A stretch of 15,155 nucleotides of DNA from Acidimicrobiaceae bacterium (GTDB lineage Bacteria; Actinomycetota; Acidimicrobiia; Acidimicrobiales; MedAcidi-G1), in contig PAXM01000064.1 of the NCBI GenBank assembly GCA_002714485.1, positions 1 to 15,155 on the forward strand. Reading direction: 5' to 3'. Positions 1 through 5,344 of this stretch are shown here, piece by piece; position 1 is the first letter of the stretch, and every line of letters begins with the position of its first letter. The notes beneath the pieces are model-generated. The model was not told the origin of the DNA. It worked only from the letters and a program-made list of their open reading frames with translations, and did not search any database. The position numbers and the translations under genes were made by a program.

Positions 1-459
1 CACCGCGTCGTACCCGCCGCGACGGGCCGCCTCATCGAACAGATGGCGCTTCGACAGGCCACAGGCGCTACACGGCACACGGCGTGCGGCACGGGCCCCT
101 TCGGGGACATTGAATCCGTAGTCCTCCTGGAGGTCGACTACCTCGAGACGTAGGCCCCGCTCCTCGGCGAATCGCCGGGCAAACCCCTCCGAGGAGGTGC
201 TGTAGTCGCCGATACCCAGGCCGAGGTAAAGACCGTCGGCCTCGTAACCCAAGTCGATCAGGATGTCCCAAAGGGCGAGGGAGTCCTTACCGCCCGAGAT
301 GGCGACCAAAACCCGGTCCCCGGGGCTCAACATTTCATGGCGGTCGATGGCCTTGGCCACCTGATCGCGACAGAGTCGCAGGAAGTGCTCCACACAGAAG
401 TTGGCGTTGTGGCGCCGAATGTCGATGACCGCCGACTCCCGGCAGACACGGCACTTCAT
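1..459 (-). CDS. ttuA: TtuA/Ncs6-like PP-loop tRNA thiotransferase (partial, 3' end outside window)
   Basis: This is the first 153 residues of an ATP-pyrophosphatase-type tRNA 2-thiolation enzyme; the rest lies beyond the left edge. Visible features are an N-terminal zinc site of the TtuA/Ncs6 type (C3, C6, C22, H25), the PP-loop SGGKDS at residues 55-60 that binds ATP, and a C130-x-x-C133 pair in the PCSACGLSKRH segment, which in TtuA-type enzymes ligates an iron-sulfur cluster. In this family the enzyme adenylates a tRNA uridine and inserts sulfur supplied by a ubiquitin-like carrier. Just such a carrier is encoded immediately upstream, overlapping by four bases (ATGA), which supports the role. 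An AGGGGGA ribosome-binding site precedes the ATG. TilS and TtcA are relatives, but the zinc site at the N-terminus favours TtuA. The exact target base is inferred. Confidence 0.85.
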   Translation of the reverse strand, partial: MKCRVCRESAVIDIRRHNANFCVEHFLRLCRDQVAKAIDRHEMLSPGDRVLVAISGGKDSLALWDILIDLGYEADGLYLGLGIGDYSTSSEGFARRFAEERGLRLEVVDLQEDYGFNVPEGARAARRVPCSACGLSKRHLFDEAARRGGYDAV

Positions 460-656
460 AGGCTTCCCCCTGAAATGACCGAACGAATCTCCACGCGGTC
501 GCTGTCGGCAAGCATCGCGTCACCGGGGACCAACGTCCCGTCTCTGATCACCAGTACTGATTCGCGGTTCAGTGACAGCCGGGCGAGGAGTGCTGTAACC
601 GCCATAGGCCCCTCCAACTCCATCGTTCGACTGGGGTTCCGCAACTCAACCTGCAT
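456..656 (-). CDS. MoaD/ThiS-type ubiquitin-like sulfur carrier, probable TtuB-like partner of the thiotransferase
   Basis: This 66-residue protein has the size and character of a beta-grasp sulfur carrier: an opening MQVELRNPSR strand, a hydrophobic middle, an LVPGDAMLADSDRVEI segment typical of MoaD/ThiS proteins (a turn, then D-x-D-x-V-E-I), and a C-terminal Gly-Gly. Such carriers are adenylated and thiocarboxylated on the terminal glycine. Here the Gly-Gly at residues 63-64 is followed by Ser-Leu before the stop, so the protein is not directly competent unless the last two residues are removed. The start ATG shares one base with the stop of the gene upstream (TGATG) and has a GAGGCGGG ribosome-binding site. 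The stop overlaps the start of the thiotransferase gene. Role in tRNA thiolation is inferred from this pairing; a molybdopterin or thiamine role is less likely because no such genes are nearby. Confidence 0.78.
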   Translation of the reverse strand: MQVELRNPSRTMELEGPMAVTALLARLSLNRESVLVIRDGTLVPGDAMLADSDRVEIRSVISGGSL

Positions 657-931
657 CAGCCCGCCTCGACCGCTTTCACGCCGGCACCGGGCCCTGAGCC
701 ATTCCTCAAGCCTGTCCCATCGGAGGCGGGCAGATGCCGAACCTCCAAAGTTTCGCCAACGCCGAGGCGTTCCGTCAGGGTGATTGGTCGCGGACGACTC
801 ACCGCACGAACGAGGCGGCCCAGGACAACCACGGCCAGAACGATCTGCCATGCACGCGAGCCTCCCCAGAGGCCCCGCCGGATGGCGTTGCCCAGCAGAC
901 CCGACCCGAGACCTCCCGGAAATCGGAGCAT
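656..931 (-). CDS. Small membrane-anchored protein of unknown function (91 aa)
   Basis: I do not recognise this protein's function. It has a short glycine-rich, basic N-terminus, one probable transmembrane segment at about residues 27-43 (AWQIVLAVVVLG core), then a polar segment with a GETLEVRHLP motif near residues 59-68 and a Gly/Ser-rich tail. The tail is low in complexity and looks flexible. Its start ATG shares one base with the stop of the upstream gene (TGATG), its stop shares one base with the start of the sulfur-carrier gene, and AGGA sits five bases before the ATG, so it is almost certainly translated as part of the operon. The membrane position next to a sulfur carrier is unexplained. 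Base composition matches its neighbours. Confidence 0.68.
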   Translation of the reverse strand: MLRFPGGLGSGLLGNAIRRGLWGGSRAWQIVLAVVVLGRLVRAVSRPRPITLTERLGVGETLEVRHLPASDGTGLRNGSGPGAGVKAVEAG

Positions 932-1140
932 CAGATCCTACGAACCTCGACAACCGTGGATCGACGGAGACCAGCACGCCGACCCACGAGCCACGCAACA
1001 GCCACCAGGGTGACCGCTGCGACCGCAACAACAACAACAACCGATGACCGTCGTTCAACAAGAGAACCGCTGCCCGATCCCACCGTCGCACGAAGTTCGC
1101 TCTCCAGCTCCTCACGGGTTATTGGATTCTCTGTCGTCAC
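931..1140 (-). CDS. Small single-pass membrane protein (69 aa), unknown function
   Basis: This short protein has an acidic, helical N-terminus (TREELESELRATV, residues 8-20), a small Gly/Ser linker, one strongly hydrophobic Val/Ala-rich transmembrane segment at about residues 33-52, and a very basic C-terminal tail (GRRAGLRR, then STVVEVRRI). The positive residues after the segment suggest that the tail is cytoplasmic. It starts with GTG, overlapping the stop of the upstream gene by four bases (GTGA), with a run of G upstream that could serve as ribosome-binding site. The stop overlaps the next start by one base. A CAA-type trinucleotide run on the plus strand at 1026-1041 encodes part of the Val repeat. 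The name and role are unknown; the overlaps and the coherent membrane layout argue that it is real. Confidence 0.68.
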   Translation of the reverse strand: MTTENPITREELESELRATVGSGSGSLVERRSSVVVVVAVAAVTLVAVAWLVGRRAGLRRSTVVEVRRI

Positions 1141-1448
1141 CGTTCGGCCCCCCCACCGAGCGACGACCTGACCGAGATGCGTTTGCCGGCGAGGACAGCG
1201 ATCGTTGAAAGCGCAATGGCCACCACCAGATATGGGACCCAGGACCAGGAGCCACTCAACATCGACCAGTCCTGGAGAAGACGTAAGGCTCCTACGGCTA
1301 CCAGGACCACCCCGGCCCCCATCATCACCGAGCCGGCGATACCGAGGCCAAGGAAACGGCCGAGACTCCGAAGCGGGTCCATCGTCTCCTGACGCACGTA
1401 GCGGCGTAGCAGGTCCGGAAGGTCACCTGACGTCCGATCGGGAGCCAT
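1137..1448 (-). CDS. Two-helix membrane protein, putative actinobacterial holin-X/DUF1469-like
   Basis: This 103-residue protein has an amphipathic N-terminal stretch (LPDLLRRYVRQE, residues 10-21) followed by two probable transmembrane segments at about residues 34-58 and 69-88 and a short basic tail. The layout resembles the small proteins annotated as phage holin family or DUF1469 in actinobacteria; those are mostly chromosomal proteins and the name does not imply a phage. The start is uncertain. ATG at 1446-1448 gives the short N-terminus usual for the family but has no ribosome-binding site. An in-frame ATG at 1512-1514 has GAGGG nine bases upstream but would add 22 Pro/Gly/Arg-rich residues with unusual codons. 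The stop overlaps the next gene by four bases (GTGA). Confidence 0.65.
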   Translation of the reverse strand: MAPDRTSGDLPDLLRRYVRQETMDPLRSLGRFLGLGIAGSVMMGAGVVLVAVGALRLLQDWSMLSGSWSWVPYLVVAIALSTIAVLAGKRISVRSSLGGGAER

Positions 1449-1450
1449 GG

Positions 1451-1463
1451 GTAGCAACGCTAC
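1451..1463 (-). promoter_or_regulatory. Short inverted repeat just upstream of the holin-like start
   Basis: GTAGC-aac-GCTAC is a perfect 5-base inverted repeat with a 3-base loop, ending three bases before the ATG at 1448. In the minus-strand RNA it would form a small hairpin where a ribosome would land for the short start. It could limit initiation at that ATG; if translation begins at 1514, it lies inside the coding sequence and may mean nothing. Confidence 0.3.
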
Positions 1464-1521
1464 CGGCGGCCCGCGGATCCAGCCCGGTCGTAACCTCCCA
1501 TGGAGCCCGGGCATCAATCCA

Positions 1522-1550
1522 AACCCTCAGGAATGAGGTTCTCAGGAACC
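1522..1550 (-). promoter_or_regulatory. Nested, mutually exclusive hairpins at the LON stop codon
   Basis: Read on the minus strand, GGTTC-CTGA-GAACC is a perfect 5-base stem whose loop contains the TGA stop of the LON-domain gene. The AACC arm of this stem can instead pair with GGTT further on, making AACCTCA-TTCC-TGAGGGTT (seven pairs, one bulged G). The second stem buries the GAGGG that could act as ribosome-binding site for the ATG at 1514. No U-run follows, so a terminator is unlikely. A coupling or attenuation role is inference. Confidence 0.4.
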
Positions 1551-2168
1551 CCGAAGACGAATGTCGACGACCTCCTGGGCTTCGCCCAACATCTCTTCCA
1601 GAAGGACCACACGTTCGGTCGCCCGGCCACACTCAAACAACCGCTGCCGATCGTGTACGGCAATGGGGGCCAGAGCCGCCAACTGAAATGTTCCCAGGCC
1701 CGGGTCATCAGCCACCTCGAACATCATCTCGGCTACCGGCTCACCCAACTCCGCCAGACCCGCCAGCAGTTTCCGAAGCGACCCTACGACCCTCTGGTAC
1801 GCGACCTCCGCCACGGGAGGACCCGGAGCGTCTGGCATGGACCGCACCTCGGCCCATGGATAGAGATCGTCAGGAAGCCATCTATGGACGCACAGGCGCT
1901 CAAGTCCGACCGCTGCCACCGACCATCGCCCATCCGGGGCCTCACGGGCCTCCAAGACCCTAGCCCTGGTTCCAATATCGCAACGCTCGTCACCGCCTCC
2001 GACCTCGCTACCCCGGCGGATCAACACCACGCCGAACTCTCGGTCACCCTCCAACAGGTCGACAATCATCCGCCGGTACCGCTCCTCGAAGAGATGCAGT
2101 GGGAGGAATCCCGAAGGCATGAGGACAGTACCCAGAGGGAACATAGGAAGCCGCCGGACCTCCCCCAT
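1542..2168 (-). CDS. Stand-alone LON substrate-binding-domain protein
   Basis: The 208-residue product begins with the hallmark of the LON N-terminal domain, LPMFPLGTVLMPSGFLPLHL, followed by FEERYRRM and later FGVVLIRRG and the strand-rich core, with helices at the C-terminus. There is no AAA+ or serine protease domain, so it is the short, protease-less type common in actinobacteria. The LON domain binds unfolded or degron-bearing protein in Lon; what the isolated form binds is not known. Two starts compete: TTG at 2172-2174, overlapping the dacB stop, and ATG at 2166-2168. AGGGGG lies six bases before the ATG and directly abuts the TTG, so the ATG is chosen. It follows dacB with two bases between and is followed by the hairpin region and the holin-like gene. 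Confidence 0.85.
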   Translation of the reverse strand: MGEVRRLPMFPLGTVLMPSGFLPLHLFEERYRRMIVDLLEGDREFGVVLIRRGSEVGGGDERCDIGTRARVLEAREAPDGRWSVAAVGLERLCVHRWLPDDLYPWAEVRSMPDAPGPPVAEVAYQRVVGSLRKLLAGLAELGEPVAEMMFEVADDPGLGTFQLAALAPIAVHDRQRLFECGRATERVVLLEEMLGEAQEVVDIRLRGS

Positions 2169-2170
2169 CG

Positions 2171-3631
2171 TCAACCCCCTGATGTTTGGGGCACAGGGGG
2201 ATCGACCACCGGAAGGGGCGACAGGAGATCGACCTCTGGTCCGGCGGGGTACGGGAGCAACGACAGCACCAGGTCCTCATGAAGTTCACGGATTTCGTAC
2301 GGCAGCTCGCCATTGCTAACCAGGGCAAAGGCCAGACGCCTCCCGGCCGGCGTATCTACAACCCCAGCCAGACTAGTGACTCCTCGCAGTGTTCCCGTCT
2401 TGGCCCGGACTCGACCCTCGCCGGCAGTACCGACGAAGCGCTTTTTCATCGTTCCCCGACCTCCCGCCACCGGGAGTGAGTCCACCAGGGTCGACCCCAA
2501 ATGTCGATCGTCCAGAACGCTGGCCAAGAGGCCGCACGTGAGGCGATTGTCCGGGTCCAGCCCACTGCCATCGTGGGGCACCACCCCGTTGACCGGATGC
2601 CCAGCCGCGTCTAGCGCATCGAGCAGGGCCGAGAGGCCACGTACTGTGGTCCCACGCTCGGTGGCAGTACGCCCCATCTCCTTGACCAGCAACTCGGCAG
2701 TGGTGTTATCGCTCTCCACCAGCATCTGTTCCACGAGCAGCCGGACCGGTGGGGAGTCAAGACTGGCCACCGTGTGCTGTTCCAAGACACCTGACACGGT
2801 CCCTGAATCCGGACGGCCCCGGATCACCACACCCCGCTCTTCCAGCAGGTCGTCGAACAAGCGAGCGGCCAATATCGCCGGGTTATCAGCCGGCACGCTC
2901 AGCGACGAGGCCGGGTTCACTGGATCCCAGTTGACGAAGCCGTCGTCAACCGAGAGAGCACTCAGTGGACCGGACTGGATCGACCAACCTGGCTTGAACC
3001 GGTCGGGCCACGTGCCGAGGTACCGAATCCGGTCATATCGCTCCTCGTCACCGACCACACCGCCCTCAATCTCGAGGATTCCGGCGGACACTACGTCGTC
3101 GGCCAGATCAGCGAGATTTGACCAGGCGATCGGATCCTCGAACCGATCGGCATAGGGCGCCGTCATGAGAAGAGGGTCTCCGCCACCCACGAGCCACAGA
3201 TCACCCCGGACAACACCGTTCACCGGCGGCTCGTCGACCACGACCGTGGTAGTCAAGACAGATCCGGGGCCCAGCAACCGCAAAGCCCCGAGGGCGGTCA
3301 GCAACTTCTGAGCGCTAGCCGGCGTCATGGGTGCCGCCGCATCGACGGAGAAGAGTTCCTGGCCGTATTCGGCCACCGACAAGCAAGTTCCGGTTGGCAG
3401 GGCGGCCACTGGCTCCCCTAGCGCCTCTCGGAGCCTCCGATGGGCGGTCGGTGCCTGCAAAAACTCAGGAATCCGACGGACCGACAGCAGCGGCGTACCA
3501 ACACCAGCACTATCGGTATCAGAGACCTGAACCTGTATAGCCGCCGATGCACGGTCGGTCCGCTGGGCCTGGAGACCCGCTAGGACAGCAACCGTTAGGA
3601 GAGTCAGTGGCAGAACGAGGCGCCTGTTCAC
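2171..3631 (-). CDS. dacB: D-alanyl-D-alanine carboxypeptidase/endopeptidase, PBP4 type (peptidase S13)
   Basis: This 486-residue exported enzyme trims or cleaves peptidoglycan stem peptides outside the membrane. The N-terminus is a signal peptide or anchor: MNRR, a hydrophobic core at residues 5-20, then an Ala-rich possible cleavage region near residue 31. All three penicillin-binding motifs are present: S106-A-Q-K109 with the nucleophile, S307-D-N309, and K411-T-G. HDGSGL at residues 353-358 is also typical of the S13 family, and the large insertion between the first and second motifs fits PBP4. The start is GTG; a nearby upstream ATG is out of frame. No ribosome-binding site is visible, but TAGCAT lies nine bases upstream of the start, suggesting a leaderless or nearly leaderless mRNA. 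It heads the minus-strand operon. The Pro-rich C-terminal tail (about residues 470-486) may be flexible. Confidence 0.93.
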   Translation of the reverse strand: MNRRLVLPLTLLTVAVLAGLQAQRTDRASAAIQVQVSDTDSAGVGTPLLSVRRIPEFLQAPTAHRRLREALGEPVAALPTGTCLSVAEYGQELFSVDAAAPMTPASAQKLLTALGALRLLGPGSVLTTTVVVDEPPVNGVVRGDLWLVGGGDPLLMTAPYADRFEDPIAWSNLADLADDVVSAGILEIEGGVVGDEERYDRIRYLGTWPDRFKPGWSIQSGPLSALSVDDGFVNWDPVNPASSLSVPADNPAILAARLFDDLLEERGVVIRGRPDSGTVSGVLEQHTVASLDSPPVRLLVEQMLVESDNTTAELLVKEMGRTATERGTTVRGLSALLDALDAAGHPVNGVVPHDGSGLDPDNRLTCGLLASVLDDRHLGSTLVDSLPVAGGRGTMKKRFVGTAGEGRVRAKTGTLRGVTSLAGVVDTPAGRRLAFALVSNGELPYEIRELHEDLVLSLLPYPAGPEVDLLSPLPVVDPPVPQTSGG

Positions 3632-3639
3632 GGGTCGCC

Positions 3640-3645
3640 ATGCTA
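3640..3645 (-). promoter_or_regulatory. Candidate -10 box for dacB operon
   Basis: TAGCAT (TANNNT form) on the minus strand ends nine bases before the GTG start of dacB. This places transcription start at or within about two bases of the start codon, and no ribosome-binding site is seen. I see no convincing -35 box. The rest of the 120-base spacer at 3632-3751 holds the two divergent promoters and nothing else I can support. Confidence 0.4.
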
Positions 3646-3739
3646 CGGCTCGTACTGGGGTCCGGCAGGGCGCTCTGACGGGATTTGGCTACGAGATATT
3701 CACTTTCCCGAAGTCGCACCAAGACCACCGCCGCGCCCG

Positions 3740-3745
3740 TATCTT
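3740..3745 (+). promoter_or_regulatory. Candidate -10 box, leaderless start of the FIST-tkt-tal run
   Basis: TATCTT followed by exactly six bases and then ATG at 3752. The last T is at -7 relative to the A of ATG, the geometry expected when transcription starts on the start codon. No ribosome-binding site precedes the ATG, in keeping with a leaderless mRNA. Confidence 0.5.
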
Positions 3746-3751
3746 CCTATC

Positions 3752-4156
3752 ATGCAGATTCTTGCCGCACTTTTCTTCGAAGGTATCGACCTCCGTTCCG
3801 TAGCCGGCGGAGCGACTCATATTGACCTCACCGGCATCCAGTTCAGTGCCGCTTCACCCACACCGGCTCCAGTCACCTGGTCTCCTCATCTGGCGGTCGT
3901 GGTCCGCTGCCCCGAGGACCACAGTGGCCAGGGGGTGTTGGAGGTCGTCTTCACCCGGGATGAGGAGCAAATCGCCCGGAACGTCCAACCGTTATCGGTT
4001 GAGCCCGGTCGATTCGGCTACCGACTGGTCCGTGCTGAATTGGAGTTTGAGGAGTTCGGCACCGTGGAGGCCCATTGCAGCGTCGACCGAGGGCCAGCCA
4101 CCGTCGTCCCTTTCACCCTCCTTCCACCCTCAGATCCACCGACCACCGCAACGTGA
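3752..4156 (+). CDS. Small beta-rich protein of unknown function, possibly DUF6941-like
   Basis: The 134-residue product has no signal peptide and no membrane segment. Its opening (MQILAALFFEGIDLR, then an AGGATHIDLTGIQF stretch) and alternating strands through residues 45-122 (HLAVVVRCP, GVLEVVFTRD, FGYRLVRAELEFEEFG, ATVVPFTL) suggest a compact beta-sandwich, loosely like the actinobacterial DUF6941 group. That family match is from memory and tentative. The last dozen residues are Pro/Thr-rich. It is the first gene after the divergent promoter, probably leaderless, and its TGA stop overlaps the GTG start of the FIST gene by four bases, so the two products are likely made together. No catalytic motif is seen; a binding or partner role is possible but unproven. 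Confidence 0.75.
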   Translation: MQILAALFFEGIDLRSVAGGATHIDLTGIQFSAASPTPAPVTWSPHLAVVVRCPEDHSGQGVLEVVFTRDEEQIARNVQPLSVEPGRFGYRLVRAELEFEEFGTVEAHCSVDRGPATVVPFTLLPPSDPPTTAT

Positions 4157-5292
4157 AGCACGTTACGAACCGCTGCGCCACGGCGGTGAGCCAGCACCCC
4201 GACCCCGCTATCGCTGTGGCCGAGGTGATCGGCCAAAGTCTTGAACGCACGGGAGGCCGACCAGGGCTGGCTGTGTTGTTTACCTCAGGGCCACACGTGC
4301 ACCACACCCCGAGAATCGCCCGAGCCGTCCAAAAAGGCCTCGCCCCTTCAGTCCTGCTGGGGAGTTCTGCGGGTGGCACCCTGGCTCACCGTCAGGAGAT
4401 CGAAGATGGCCCGTCAATTGTCCTCTGGACCGCGCTCGTCGAAGATGCTCGTCCACTGCGCCTGGAGTCCCCAGACCTACCCAACGACCTCGAGCCCGGT
4501 CAGGCTCTAGCCCTGATGGCTGACCCATTTACCTTCGACGCATCGCGCCTAGCGGCCGGAGTGGCTTCCGAGGTCACCTTGGTGGGTGGTCTGGCATCAG
4601 CCGTATCGCGGCCTGGCGGCAACCACCTGATTTTGGACGATCAGACGTTCAGTGATGGTGCGGTCGCCATAGCGCTCCCAGTAGACGCCGACGTCCAAGC
4701 CATAGTGGCAACCGGTTGTCGTCCGATTGGCGAACCTATGGTGGTGACCGATGCCGACGGGCCAATGATCAGGTCCTTGGCAGGGGCACCGGCCCTCGAA
4801 CAACTCACGGGCCTGTTAGCGACCGCCGATGAAGCGACCGCCGCCCGGATCAGACACGGCCTCCATCTCGGGATCGTCATCGATGAGCACATAGAGATCT
4901 TCGGTGCCGGCGACTTCCTTATACGGGCGATCATGGGTGTCGACCGCCCCTCCGGGGCACTGGCCATCGGTGACACGGTGCCCATCGGGACCACGGTGCA
5001 GTTCCAAGTTCGGGACGCAGAAGCCGCTACGGCTGATCTGGAAGATCGACTCACCGACCGACGTGCCGCTGGAGCACTCGCTTTCACGTGTAACGGTAGA
5101 GGAAGCCACCTGTTCGGCTCTCCCGGCCACGATGCCGGCCTTCTGGTGGACAAGCTCGGCACCACCGCGGTCGCCGGCATGGCCTGCGCCGGGGAGATCG
5201 GGCCTGTGGGAGGTACCCACCACCTCCACGGATTCACGGCCTCGGTTCTCCTCCTCGAATCGGTCGCTGGACCGACAGAGGGGCGCGGTTAG
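4153..5292 (+). CDS. Free-standing FIST N/C domain sensor protein
   Basis: The 379-residue product carries the FIST signal-binding domain and little else. The N half contains LAVLFTSGPHVHH (39-51), LLGSSAGGTLAHRQE (68-82) and the VTLVGGLAS segment (141-149). The C half contains AFTCNGRGSHLFG (310-322) and AGMACAGEIGPVGGTHHLHGFT (341-362), which match the conserved C-terminal FIST signature. FIST domains are proposed to sense small ligands, perhaps amino acids, and are usually attached to kinases or methyl-accepting domains; here there is no output domain, so any signal must pass through a partner. The start is GTG at 4153, overlapping the upstream stop (GTGA). A longer open frame back to 4075 would overlap the previous gene heavily and is not used. 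It is followed by tkt after 52 bases. Confidence 0.87.
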   Translation: MKHVTNRCATAVSQHPDPAIAVAEVIGQSLERTGGRPGLAVLFTSGPHVHHTPRIARAVQKGLAPSVLLGSSAGGTLAHRQEIEDGPSIVLWTALVEDARPLRLESPDLPNDLEPGQALALMADPFTFDASRLAAGVASEVTLVGGLASAVSRPGGNHLILDDQTFSDGAVAIALPVDADVQAIVATGCRPIGEPMVVTDADGPMIRSLAGAPALEQLTGLLATADEATAARIRHGLHLGIVIDEHIEIFGAGDFLIRAIMGVDRPSGALAIGDTVPIGTTVQFQVRDAEAATADLEDRLTDRRAAGALAFTCNGRGSHLFGSPGHDAGLLVDKLGTTAVAGMACAGEIGPVGGTHHLHGFTASVLLLESVAGPTEGRG

Positions 5293-5331
5293 GGTCCGGT
5301 CCGTTCCATTCCAGGAAGGCCTGCGGCGGCC

Positions 5332-5340
5332 AAAGGTGAG
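5332..5340 (+). promoter_or_regulatory. Ribosome-binding site deciding the tkt start
   Basis: AAAGGTGAG lies four bases before the ATG at 5345, with its AAGG core about eight bases before it. The open frame extends much further upstream, through the FIST gene, but this site and the family's usual N-terminus fix the start at 5345. Confidence 0.65.
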
Positions 5341-5344
5341 ACTC

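Noticed and set aside
1026..1041. CAA-type trinucleotide run as a phase-variation site
   Set aside because: It has about five units, encodes valines in a membrane segment, and length changes would keep the frame; Val-rich coding explains it.
456..1115. A single 219-residue minus-strand protein spanning the sulfur-carrier region
   Set aside because: Only its last 66 residues look like protein of a known type; the earlier part is the wrong frame of two overlapping membrane-protein genes.
1137..1448. Prophage lysis gene (holin) as evidence of a phage
   Set aside because: No endolysin, capsid, integrase or other phage gene is near; this family is commonly chromosomal in actinobacteria.
1205..2282. 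Long plus-strand open frames of about 250-260 codons opposite the LON and membrane genes
   Set aside because: They read Pro/Arg-rich low-complexity protein, lie antisense to genes with recognisable domains, and have no ribosome-binding site; open antisense frames are expected at this GC content.
2313..3155. Plus-strand open frame of 280 codons opposite dacB
   Set aside because: It is antisense to an intact PBP4 gene with all catalytic motifs; its product is Ser/Arg/Pro-rich with no domain.
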